NCBI GenBank assembly: GCA_002633005.1
Contig: NMRA01000345.1
Coordinates: forward strand, 189,073 to 253,072
Direction of reading: 5' to 3'
Origin: Phoronis australis
Taxonomy: Eukaryota; Phoronida; Phoronidae
Length of the DNA stretch: 64,000 bases
The position numbers were made by a program, and so were the translations under genes. Shown here piece by piece: positions 47,805 to 60,090 of the stretch (within the stretch, counting starts at the first letter, position 1; each line of letters starts with the position of its first letter). The notes beneath the pieces were generated by a model. It ran no database searches. It saw nothing but the letters and a program-made list of their open reading frames with translations, and had not been told where the DNA came from.

Positions 47805-50800
47805 GGATATACATATCATTAAAATCGGTTTAGTAACGGCCATTTAGCAACTGGAAATTTATCCCCTTCTCAAGTGCTGCAGTACTTCGATTTTTAAAAA
47901 TATTCATGAATGACCCCATTTGTTGAAACGGATATCAATATAAAGAACAAAGTTTAAATATTTCGATGGCATACTTTTCATTTTCCACCACTTTTCATCA
48001 TATGTATGAGCTTCTGAAAATCATGAAAACTGGCAAAATTTTTGCTCTTGCTGAATTTTGGATATATTGGTAAACCATGGCTTATGTATTGTAAACATAG
48101 TGACGAATGAGAAACTGCATCCAAAATCGCAAAAATCAAGCTAAATTTCATCATAAATGACTGAGAATTCAACTGGTGAAAAGAATTATCCATTTAGCTT
48201 AACCTTTTCATTGGGCCAAACTCCTCGATTCGTGTGTTGAACTGTGCCAGCAAGCGGACCGATCAACATCTTGTCAAGTTAATTCCGACACGTTTCGTAC
48301 CAATAATTCGACTTGAATAGCTCGCATACGCGATTTAGTTTGCATTAAACACAACAAATTATTTTCAAACTCAAAAATGTGCTTGACGTGCGTGAAATAA
48401 AAACCAAAGTTCACCTTCGTTACTATGCTTAGGCAAAAGGTATCCGCTCATCCATAACCTTTACGACAAACAGATGGCAATCGAACCGGCTGTAGACGTC
48501 AAGTCGAAATTGACCTACCTTTTGAACTTTCCATGTCAGAGGTCGCTGTTGAAGTAGTGCGGGAGGTGAATACGAAAAACTTCATTACATGGCCGTATTT
48601 CCCTCAACAGATTCAATGCGCGTGGGATAAAATGAACGACACGACATTACATGCACGCATAATGCTCTTCGACTTCCATGGGTTTCTATATTTTTTTATC
48701 AAGTGTTTCACGCGAACGCATGCCTCAAATCTATTTTGTTAGAATTAATCGAGTGTACATGAGGGCACCAAGCCTATAAATTGGGGGCTCGATTGTGTAC
48801 CTTTTATTATAAAATCCATTGGGTATGTTCAGGGCTATGAATTGCAGAAGCTTTTTTGGACTTCCTGCCTTCTAGTGGACTTTTGTCTCGTTTTCTACTT
48901 TTTTCGGAGTTCTTGCTTCTCTGACTGTGGCAGACCTTTTTCCATTTCTCCAAATAGGGGCTCGTTCGAGCACCTAAGCATGACAAGTCCAATACAAAAT
49001 GTTATCATTTGTTATTTATTAAACAGTAAATACCAAGGAAGTGAGCTTACAAGTGAACCATATCCATAACTGTAATTTGATTGGAGGTGGAATTCTCAAT
49101 GACACAAATCCAAGAACCCATGAAATAAAAACTTCCAGTGAACTTTTTTTAAATTTATGTATCAATCTATTGAAATAAAAGTAAACCCAAGGCATCAAGA
49201 AATAATGCCTGAAGATGCTAGTATGGCAAACTAATTCTGTCATGCTTTGGTCATTCAATCATTGAAATGAAAGAACAAATCAGAGGCCGACTGCAGACCT
49301 GTGTACCACCAAAACTCCATTGGAGTACTCTGAACACCAGATTTGCAGATTTTCAGTAAATTTGCAGATTTTCAAGCACAGACCAAATTTACCCTAAAAT
49401 ATGCGGGGGGTTAATTTTCACAGTGGACCTTTCACTAACTAAAAAAAGAAAAAAACAACGGGTTTGTTCAACGTTCAGAGCTTTCGCCGAATACTTGCCT
49501 CTTTAGTGGACTTTTGTCTTGTTTAGTCAAACTTTTGGTTTCTCAAATGACCCCCCCCCCCTCCCCCCGAGGACAGTTTTCCTACTTACTTGCCTCTAAA
49601 ATACACGCAGTGACTTGATCACCAATTTTCAGAATAATTTAAGTCGTTTAATTGAGGGAAAACGCGCTAAGTGAAAAGATCCTGTTAATCAAATGTCCTT
49701 ACTGAACTTAGTTGTCTTTACATGTCTAACCATTAGGCTAATGATTAACCTAATGATTAATCATGTATATACACCTCATTTCTTAACACAAAAACATATC
49801 TGCAAATATGTGTTGATGAATCTGTACTGGACAATGTTTCGCACCAGACGATATTTTCTACACCAATCACAAAAGTTTTGAACAATTATTCATTGCAAGT
49901 GTCTGTGAACACGTACCACCGTACTGCATGCGAAAAGACCTCGAGGCTCGACTGTGCCTTGAGTATTATCGTCAGCTCTACATGCTACGAAGTCAGTGCA
50001 GATCACCATGTCCGCAAAAAAACAACACGCCTTACAACTTCCAGTATAAATTCCACGGCCCCTTGAATAAGACATTGTCATTCTTTCGGAATAACGCTGT
50101 AAAAAACAGATGTCCCCTTCTTTCGGAAGCTACCTTCTTCACAGCACAGAATATGCGACCACATGCTTTGCCATTTTGTCAACAATACGTATTTAGCCGT
50201 AAATAGCCGGAATTAGACGAAGTAAGCAATCAACAAATCACAGAAGTCGTTGCTTATTGGTTAGGCCTGTGACACACATACCGGTAGAAGAGGCCTCGCG
50301 ATTCGCCGATAATCAGGCTATTTCGAGAATGAAACGAAGCAAGTTTTCCGAGTTTGTAAAAAATTATGATTTTACAATATTTTTTTTTTTTTTTTTAATT
50401 TCTAACTTTAAAATCTTCTTCCTCGTCCGTTTAGACTACAAATCGGCGTATTTATTGAGAAACAAGCGAATTAATAATCAATTTTGAATTTGCTGAATTT
50501 GCGTATTTTTGGCTGGCCGTGCGTACTTGCGTACTGGAGGCTTGATGTCCGTACGAGTCCGCATTTTTTGCGTATGATACACAGGTCTGCTATTACATTT
50601 TTAATAATTTAGGTACTCCACAGTTCAAATAAAAATTGAGTGTTTTCCTGCGGAACTCTATATTTGGTTTCAGTCCCTTCACACAGTCTCCATAAACATT
50701 AATTTATATTAATTGTATTTTTGTCTTAACGTGATTGAAGTGTATTACAACTTAAAGACTATCAAGGTAGTTGACATTAAGATCTACTGTACATCAGTCA

Positions 50801-53800
50801 AAACTAAAATAATGATGTTTAGGTGAATTCAGTATTGGAACGTTATGTAAGCCACAATGATTCAACCTTTTACCATAATAAGTAACTTAAATTCACAGTA
50901 ATTTTTAACATTTAAACATTACACAACTACGCAAGTTTTCATGATATGAAAGTGGACATGCGTGTTTCTATTACCATGGTGACCGAATAGTACATACTTT
51001 AACCAAAATTTGACAAGCATGATTTAAGAAAACATAAAATTGCAAGGAACAAGAATTGGAGGCTTGAAGCTTCACAATTCAACATAGCCTATACACGTAT
51101 GTCTAATTAAGCTTCTTCATATTGTTGACTTTATAACCTGAATTAAACAAGCCAAGAGTCACAAAACATAACTTCATAGCAATTTAGAGTTAAAATTTAG
51201 AAAAATGTGAATCATTTTGTGACACCTAATCAAGCCTTAAACAGCAGTTGATAGTCAACCAAAAAAAAATTTCAAAATTATTTCAACAAGTCAATTCTTT
51301 AGCTTAGTGCAAGATCACCTGAATGGGAATTTCACAGTAAATAATTCGATTATGCCTTATTTTTTGCACAAAAAACACGAAAACTAAATAAAGTACCTTC
51401 TTGTAGCAACGTTTGTCAAAATGTATCAACGTCAAACCTTCACAAATTACAAAGTAGCCAGTTGAACATGCCTTCCAGTTCAGTAAAGCCGCCATGTTTT
51501 TGGTGCCGCCAGAAATGAGTCCAACGGGCATTGTGATCAAATTTTTCACTAATAAGTATCAACTGCGATGCTGAAATTTGGTGGAAGCTGTTGAAACTTG
51601 CAGAAAAGTAAAAAAGAATTCTTTCTAAATTTCACCGAGAATTGTTGGCGAAAAAAATTAAGACAAAGTTTTATTAAACTCTCAATTTATCCCGCTGTCG
51701 TCCAAGATGGATTACCCAATTCAAACCAAGTGACCCACTTTTCGCAACAAAATTGCAATAGCTTTGCACTGCTTGTCTCAATTTTGATACTTTTTTGATT
51801 TATACTTTCCGATGACGGCAAACCACTTTTTCAAAACGAAGAAAATAAAAACAAAAATGGTTCGACTCTTATAGGTTCATAGGTTCGACCACACTTCAAA
51901 GAAGGAACTAAACACCAATGCTATTTTAACATATTAAAGAAAATTACGCGTAACATTCCAAAAAATAACGACTTCTAACTACGTATTATAAATACACGAT
52001 ATATACTAACGAATCAAGAGAATTTACCAATAAAACAAAATAATGAAGACTTTTCGAGCAAGCGAGGACAAAATGTCGGCGTTCAGTACAAGTTCCTGAA
52101 CTGACATGCCGGAAATTTTGGTAAGAAAATAACCGGTGACAGCTAGTACTTATCTGCTCACAGACACAAACACAATTAAAAAACACGCTTGTGGCGCAAA
52201 AAGAGAAGAGGATATAACGAAAAGGTATCGAAAATAATATTTTATTTATTTATTAAGTATTTTCGGATACTGAAGCCATATTGGCATTTTAAGACAAGGA
52301 CTTTAAATTGTCAAGTCGAAAGTCTCTCAAATGTAAATAGGTTGTTTTCTGGATGTATTACATGATGAACCCGGTGAGTCAGTTGGCATTATGTTTGAGA
52401 ATATGTAGGAAAAATGTAAAAGTCATGTAAACTTTAGTTTTCTTCCATTATCATTCGACAATGTCAGGTGAACTAAATGTAAATAAACCCCTTTGAGCTT
52501 TCAATTTGTAAGAATTGTTATTTGTAAAAACTGGTTTTGTGGCTATCCTGTTCGTAAAGACAAAACGAAGGCAATTTCTGCTCCTTTACCGAATTTTCGT
52601 TAAAAAACTGCGGTTGTGGAGCGATCTTTAGCGACGGCTTTCGGCGCCATGAACTATTGCGTCACCTATTGGCCAGTTCTTTTTTTCACCGATTCTTCAA
52701 TCAACTGTTCTTCTTTCACGAGGTTGCGTACACGTCAAAACAAATTATCTGAAAACTGGTTTCCATTCGTTATTAGTTTCTAGAATTGTGGTACCGAAAA
52801 ACCGAAGACAGTATGCTTAGGACACGCACACGCGCCATTTCCTAAATTTTTGGGACATCTCTCGGGAGATGATGAGAGCTTGGCAGCAGCAAAATTTCTT
52901 CTGAAACTTCGGTATCATAGAACGCCATTTTACCAACATTTACACAACAGTTATGAATCGAAGTGTGACACGTAGGCCTAATCAAATCTTGAAGAGCATT
53001 TGACTTCCAAACAAAAATTCAGTATTGAACCAGTTCAACTAATTTTAGCCAACAGGAATTGTGATCACTTTCAATATTATTAACAAATGCGTGACTGAAA
53101 AACATTAACTCGCGCCGAATAGTAGGCAGAGACATGTCACTTAATTTCATCGTATTTTATTGGAACTTGGAACTTATGTCACTGTCGACAAAGACTGCTG
53201 ACTCGATCCCAAAAAATGACTCAAATTTCGCCACAAAATGTTCAATAACTTCACTGTTTATAATGAAAAGAAATTTGATTCGACCGACCCAATTTCACTA
53301 CAGAACACTTGTAACATAACGTCAAAGTACATGTCATCGGGTTGCGCACCATAGGTGCTAGGGTTCTATTCATGTAGTCCCCACTTTTTTCAGTGCTGCG
53401 CCGCCCATGGAATAGGGGCGGTGCACAACAGCGGGTATTAGACAGGATTTTGGACGTCAGACATTCGCACCCCTAAACTTGGAGTTTTATGGGGGCCGTG
53501 GCCTCCTTAGCCTCCTCTAAATTTGTCAATTTATGCTACATATTTGCTGTTAGAAGTGAAAGTATTAAAGCAAAACATACCTTTAACGAACACACCAAAG
53601 ACAAAATAAATCAAAATTGATGCCATTTTCACTTTTGCTCTCCTTCCAGCAAACGTTTTTTCTTTCGAACTTAACAGCAACGTGGCAAAGTTCGAAACAA
53701 GAATACGCAAGACCAGTGCTTCACGTGCGCATCACGTGGTGGAGACATCGTAAACCCCGAGGGTCACTCATACTAACAAGTCGCATGCGCAAAAAATGCG

Positions 53801-54468
53801 GTTTTGACGGACCTGCTTGACGTTCAGTAGGACCCTAAATTTCCAATTCGTCCACGCAAAAGACACCTTAAGCTGGGGTTTATATTTCAGAATTAATTCA
53901 CAAGTCCGGTGAAAGAATGAATAGCAACTTTTTCAAAAATGTCGGTAATATTTCAACGCTCGATAAGACAGGGGAAAGTGCTTGGTGAAAAACAAAACTT
54001 AAAAATCATGTCTTTGAATTCATTTTGATTTCTTTAAAAAGCTACGTCAAAAATTTAACTCAAATAAAAGGTTGAATACAATAATGCAAATCACCAGCAA
54101 TTGTCGTGTGAATACTGACAGCGTATTTTGTCACCTGGCAGAAATCGGCACCGGCCTCACAAGTCCATGTTTCAACATGTAAAAAATCTTGTTGATCACA
54201 AAACAGTGCGATCCTCACTTGACAATATTGCGTAACTGTGGTTGAGTTTGCTGCCCGTACGAAAAAATCTGTAAACTTTTACCCGGCAGTTGCCGGAAAA
54301 ATAATAACTTGCTAAGGGCAAAGTTACACCTATTTTAAGGAAAAGGTCAAGGTTACACCTATTTTAAGAAGGCGGTAAAAATCATTTAACGAATCATCGT
54401 CCATTCTCAGTGGTCCATATAGCTATGGAAATTATAGAAAGAAGTGTTAACAACATATACACTCTTAC
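47805..54468. other. Intergenic, no gene recognised
   Basis: Contains homopolymer tracts (C-run near 49550, T-run at 50381), two copies of the TAGTGGACTTTTGTC repeat (48870 and 49505) and old repeat fragments at 52.7-52.9 kb. Short ORFs lack recognisable domains. Confidence 0.55.
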
Positions 54469-54539
54469 TTGAAATGTGAGGAAAAAGTGCGTTTTTGCAC
54501 TGTTCAATGTACAAGCACTTTTCTTCTTGATATAAATGT

Positions 54540-54660
54540 AATTGAACATTTACTGGAGAACAGGGCATTGGTAAAGTTGCTGGTGCAATCTTTTGTCGAC
54601 CTGAAGAAAGATTTTGATAGTGTTGGCCATATAAATATGTCTACATTGCTAAGATGTCAT
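54540..54660 (+). pseudogene. Possible LINE reverse transcriptase fragment
   Basis: Reads ALVKLLVQSFVDLKKDFDSV followed by GHINMSTLL. The FVDLKKDFDSV part resembles reverse transcriptase motif A (F-x-D-x-x-KAFD-x-V-x-H). It is cut off by a stop after LRCHPRI. Too short for a clade. Confidence 0.4.
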
Positions 54661-54772
54661 CCCCGTATCTAGAGCCCGAGTGGATTTTTCACAAATATCG
54701 CCCGAGGGGCCTTAGCCCAGGAGAGGATAATTCTAAAAAATCCACGGGTCTCTAGATCAGGGGGGTGACGAG
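54654..54772. repeat. Inverted repeat with arms of about 36 bp
   Basis: CCCCGTATCTAGAGCCCGAG then TGGATTTTT faces its imperfect complement at 54735-54772. The loop is about 45 nt. Likely a tiny foldback element or MITE. Confidence 0.75.
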
Positions 54773-55382
54773 TGAGAGCATGTAATAAACTAATTGCACC
54801 ACATACTGAACGGTAAACATTGCAGTGAATCGATTTACCTTTCTGCCCTGGCTTTGTTACTACTTGCTAACTGAGAGGCCCGGGGTCAGAGGTAGTGAAC
54901 TTCCAGGAAACGGCGAGTTATTCTTATTATACCCAATTGAAAATTTTAACAAAATAGAAATAAAGTGAACGGAGCCAATCAATCAGGTAAATAAATTAGT
55001 AGTTAAGTAACGATTGACGAACCAAATTGGACTCAACTAACTTTCTTTGACTGGTCCTAACTTTTTTGTATATCTCATTTGATGACGTTGTCCCGTTGAA
55101 TGAGTGGAGAGCAATGAGGCAGCACGTATGTGAAATTGTTTTCTGTAGTCACCCCCCTGACTACTTGAACAGTGGCCTATGACATGGAAAGTATGTCTTT
55201 AGCTGGTTCGATCAGCAAGCTTTCCAAAAATAGATGCAGTAATACAAATGTAGCAAACATAGACGTGACATAGAAAGGGCGCGTTCCACGCAGATACATG
55301 CAACTCGCGTTGTCAATATGACGCCACATTGGAGAGTACTACACAGGACACAAATGGCGGAAAACACAAGGAGCCCTCTCGC

Positions 55383-56325
55383 TGGTTCCCTACCTCCGTG
55401 CCTAACCAGAATGGAGAATCTTGACCAAGCACCTTGACCTACATTCTACAGCTGCGATGTCACAAGTGGGATGGCACGCTCTTTGCCACAGGTCACCAGA
55501 GTTCATCAACCAGGATCCAAACACGATGTGTATTTCCCTGATGGGTGGCAAATTTGAGTGGGAACGAAATCTTTGTGTCTGACGTTGAATAAACTCTTTG
55601 TTTTAAAACCTCTTTTGATATAATTATTATTAACATATAACAATTACGCATTTGCGTATGGGCACTTACAACTCAGCGCATGAAGTAAGGCAAAGTTATG
55701 TAGGCATTACATTGCTTAGAATTTATGTCATTGGTGGGAAAGTAAGAGTTGTAGCTTATAATGTTGCAAACCATGTGCCTCCTGACTTTGCCACCACTCC
55801 ATTGAGCTTTCAAACAGCCCAGTGCTATAAACCCATGTTCCGTCCCATGATTTTGGCAACTCACCAACCACATTTTTTAGATTGAAATCCGACCACCCAT
55901 ATTTTTTAATTGTGCTTAAGTTATACATTATACATGTTAGGTTATATTTTCGGTCTTCAGTGTTTCTTTACCCAACAACTGTCCAGCAGACACAGAATCA
56001 GCTCACGGTTGACCTAAGAAAGAAGCACTGAGCTCACCATGTTACAACGGCGGTGTGACGTCATCAGCTCTCGAATGTAGATCAAGGTGCTTTGTCAAGA
56101 TTCTCCATTCTACGTGCTGCAAACCAGCACGCAGGTATCACGCAGTGTCCCGCATTTCAGCATTGGTTGATGTAACCTCAGCAGTCATTGGCAACACCGT
56201 GAACAAAATGGCGGAATGTGAACAATTTTTAGCCTTGTCATGAAAGTGACGTAGCAGCAACTATTTCGTTTCTGCAGGGATGTTTAAGAGCCGCGTCCTT
56301 GAAGCACATACAAGTACAATGGAGG
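55383..56325 (+). mobile_element. Second copy of the 38.5-kb MITE, broken by an insertion
   Basis: Left tip GGTTCCCTACCTCCGTGC at 55384, then foreign sequence, then from about 56121 AACCAGCACGCAGGTATCAC and homology to the 38.5-kb MITE up to about 56325 (including ATGGCGGAATGTGAACAATT). The right terminus is missing. Confidence 0.65.
55408..56111. mobile_element. Nested element with 59-bp inverted arms
   Basis: 55408-55466 (AGAATGGAGAATCTTGAC, AAGCACCTTGACCTACATTC) is the near-complement of 56053-56111. It lies inside the broken MITE, with AACCAG on both sides as a possible 6-bp target duplication. The interior includes an ACCACCCAT fragment (55855-55915). Confidence 0.65.
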
Positions 56326-58000
56326 CAGAATGGTGAATGTTGGCCAAATCCCCTTTTGTCCACTGACGTCACACGCATGCTGGCGCCCCCAGTGGAGGCC
56401 ATGAGAACTCGTAAACCGAGTTAACCACTGATTTAGCCTATCAGTGCGGACCAAGTAGCATCAGACGAGTCACAGATTTGGATAATTCTATGTATCGTGA
56501 CTTTCGTCAATCCTCAAAATCTAAGAATTAAGAATGCTTTGTGGTATGTTACATAGTGAATTCTGAGGTTGCGGCATGATAAATATTTTTGCTCAGTTCA
56601 GTGTCTGAACTGAGTCCTGCGCCCGCGGGTACTGGGGCCTATTACGAATGGCCACGATACTTATTATGGAGAGATTGTGTAAAACTTACGTTTGAGCTTC
56701 TCATGATTTACGGCGGTGATAAGACGTCTGCTGCCTGTGAGTTGAATGCGGCCAAGCATTCGGTTATTTTTTTTTTCATATTAAAATATTGAAAGTTATG
56801 TCGACCAAAATGGTATCTTTTGTTCATTCTAAGTCGAGTCGCATTTGCCAAAGGATTGCCTAAAAATCCGTAAATAATTCCATTCAAGAACAGCACTGTC
56901 CGTGGCCTGGCATACAAGCAAATGTATCGGTATAGAGTATCTTTGTTTGATACAATTGATGTCAGTCATCACCCTGAGTCGAGTTACCAGTTTTGTAAAC
57001 AAACTGCAGATTCTACAAGAGCAGGCTACCAGTGCAAAGTCTCCTAACCTCCATGGGGGTGCCAGCATGCTTGTGACGTCAATGGACAAAAGGGATTTGG
57101 CCAACATTCACCATTCTGCACATAGATTAAGCAGCCTCGATTTCGCGAGCCCTTCAAATAAATGTACGTGATGAAATGGCTTGCAGCCGTGCCAACTGAA
57201 TCTGATATTATGTAAAAAGGGTGCCTCTATGAGAGGAAAAAAGCACGACCTTATACAACGGTAAGATTTGTGGTTATTTTATCGATTATTCCATGTTTAT
57301 TCTACTGAAGCCTATTAACTGAGGTACTCGCCGATGTCAACTTTGCGGCGGCAGTCGTCAATCAGGTTAATCTTTGTTTGTTGTGATGCGTGTTAAGATA
57401 CTTGACGTAAAACTCGGGATCTTTTCGTACATCAAAGCATTATAATTGTTCAAAATGATTTCTAACAGGTTTACCAGTGACAGTTACATGAATCTATACT
57501 GAATGTTTATGCTGTCAACTCCATATTGGTTAGTGAGTTAAGATTACAATTCAAGCCCAATGGCAAAGGGTAGGTGACAAATATGCATTGCATTAAACTG
57601 TTTGCTTACTCTCTATCATATGTCGTCCGGAAATCTATTACACGTTGAAATAGGAAATCTATCATGTCTGTTTTCACGTGACCTTTGGTTTTTAGGTTTG
57701 AGGGCAGCACCGTAGGCCTACTACATGGTTTCTGCAGCTCAGCAAGACCTTAATTCCGATCCAGTGTCCGTTGGCTTTTTTGGAACATTTTTGTGCTTGA
57801 CCACGACTATTCGTTGTTTCCCCATCAGTCTTGGTGATTGAGACCACATACATTGTAAGATCAATTAATCATTGACCAGCAAATGCTGTTATCCAATGAT
57901 GATGCTGTTTGCTAATTATGTTTAAGTAAATATTTGGTATTAATGACAATCATATACATTTGCTTGTATTGAAAAAAAAATCCTTGAATTTACTCGCCAG
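56326..58000. other. Intergenic, no gene recognised
   Basis: Open frames here are short and mutually overlapping on both strands. No repeats with defined ends found. Confidence 0.5.
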
Positions 58001-58685
58001 TGTGCTTCTATTAATGAGCTTAACAATCTTGCAATTGAAAGAACTGTCAATATGCGCTGGGTTAGGGCCCATGTGGGAATTGACAGACTCGCAAATATAG
58101 GAGCACGCGTTCTGCATTTTGTGTCTGAACCTGCTATCCCGGTATCTTGCGGATGTTGCAGGATGAGTATACGCAACTGGGTACATACCCAGTCACCAGC
58201 CCAGTGGGCATCACTTAACTCCTGCAGAGAGACCAAGGAGAATTTTCCCAACGTGATCGAAACAAAAGGTTCAAAAAGCCTTCTGAGTCTAGATAGATTG
58301 GGTATAAGACACATCATTCAAATTTTGATGGGCCGCTGCAACCTAGCCCGACACATTACTGGGCATATGGGTAGCCCTGTGTGGTACTGACGTAGAATCT
58401 CCTAAACACCTGGTAGAGTCTTGCCCGGCTTTTTATAGGCTAAGGAGCAGCCTACTGGATGGCACTGTTACATGCCTACAACATATAGTGCATGGCAACA
58501 AATGGAAACGCGTGTCCGTTTTCCTAGAGGAGACTTGCAGACTTGAAAACTTTCTTCACGAGGAGCCATAATTGGGCTCTCGTGCTTCTTTGCTCAGGTG
58601 TTTTGTGCAATGGGCCCAATCTTGAGGCCTGCGCACGTCTGATGCACCGCAAATGACATTAGACCACCTGCACTTTTTTTCTTTT
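58001..58685 (+). mobile_element. 5'-truncated I/Jockey-type LINE (RNase H end, zinc knuckle, 3' UTR)
   Basis: A perfect 12-bp duplication TTTACTCGCCAG flanks it (57989-58000, 58686-58697). The frame starts with the end of an RNase H domain (MRWVRAHVGIDRLANIGARV), passes through LLSLDRLGIRHIIQ and GRCNLARHITGHMG, then, after one frameshift near 58375, LCGTDVESPKHLVESCPAFY, a C-terminal zinc-knuckle region usual in I-clade LINEs. Stop near 58570, then about 115 nt of 3' UTR whose end matches the tails of the two SINEs. Confidence 0.9.
58591..58680 (+). repeat. LINE 3' tail shared with the SINEs
   Basis: GTGCAATGGGCCCA and GAGGCCTGCGCACGTCTG occur here and, at the same spacing, near 24328-24362 and (complemented) near 18750-18775. 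This is the stretch a LINE reverse transcriptase would recognise. Confidence 0.9.
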
Positions 58686-60089
58686 TTTACTCGCCAGCCA
58701 TCAAAATCACTACATCTAAGTAAATAGTGTATTCTATTGAAACATATACTGCTTTAAATTAATATGTAACAGGAGGTTGGTATAAGCAGACAGCGCGCGT
58801 AAGAGAAGAGTTTATTTTAAGTTTTTCGGCTAAGGGTCGCGCAGTACGTATATTAGATTAAGGGAGGGGATGGATAGGAACGCTCCGAAATAATGGTTGG
58901 GAGTGGGACTGATCTCTTTGTGACCAAACGATTACACAGTTGAGTTTAATACAAAACGTCAACAAGTGCTTGGTGCTTCATCAGGGGTCTTCAGATCAAT
59001 GAGTGCGGAATACAGTGCGTGAGAGAGTAATATTTGTATGTTTGCAATTCTGAGCGATGCACAGGAAAAATAGGAGTCTGTATTTTTTGCTTTTTACATT
59101 ACGGCGTTCTCCCGTTGAGTCTAACTTGTTCAGTTGTATATCACAAAACTAATGAAGTTGGGCGGATGACCGCAGCAGCCGATATCTTACACGGACGACT
59201 GATTCAGTTCATTCTAGCAATTAGGGTTGGAGGATCAGCTCCCTTTTGCTCGATGATTGCTCTAATCTCCGATAAGATCGTATCTTATATCCTCATTGGG
59301 CTGTGCTGTTAAAATAAGTTTAAACAGAAAATGTTTGAACATAAACCATTGACATTACTGAAAAAGTGTCCATCAAATACTGATCAAGCTTATAGATTTT
59401 TGAATCTCCAAAATCGCCCAACTACAATCGAAGTTAAGACAATCTATTCTGTCCAAACGCACCAACCTACTGGGTTTGACTGTGTTCAGATGTGATCGGT
59501 TTTAATCCTGGTAAATAATTTATCTGCATGATTTTCTACCAGACAAAAGACTATGCTCGGCAGTTAACGAAGGAACTACTGAACGGGAGAACACCCTAAC
59601 GAACTTTGAATGTCATTTATTTATATGACCCCAATGAAGTCACTTTCACAGTAGTTCACATTTAATTTCGACACCATTACAAGCAACACGGGCCATATTT
59701 TAATCTTACAAAGGTACCCTGGGTTATTGTTCAACAGTCTGTAAAAAGGCGTATTGGGGCACCACGAAAGTACGTCCCAGTGAGCGGCAAGTCTCCTGGA
59801 TATGATGCATTTGCATCGAGCGACACGAAGTAAATGATTAATTTGCGCGATCGTGAAAAGACGAAACAAATAAAACGTTGACTGTGGATTGACAGGCGTG
59901 GAGCTGCCCAGGCCGCTCGAGAATCTGCCACTGGTTGCGATCTTCCTATAGTTTGATATTTTCTCGATCGACTGATTAACTCTTAAAAAACGCTTGCAAG
60001 TGCTACAGTGTACATCACATGTTTTTGTGTGTTTCTGAAAAAATCACACTCTTCAGCCTTTCAGTGGCGGATCTAAGTTTTCAGTAAGG

Positions 60090-60090
60090 N
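60090..60090. other. Single N
   Basis: Directly after a GGCGGATCTAAG repeat terminus; possible assembly junction. Confidence 0.9.
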
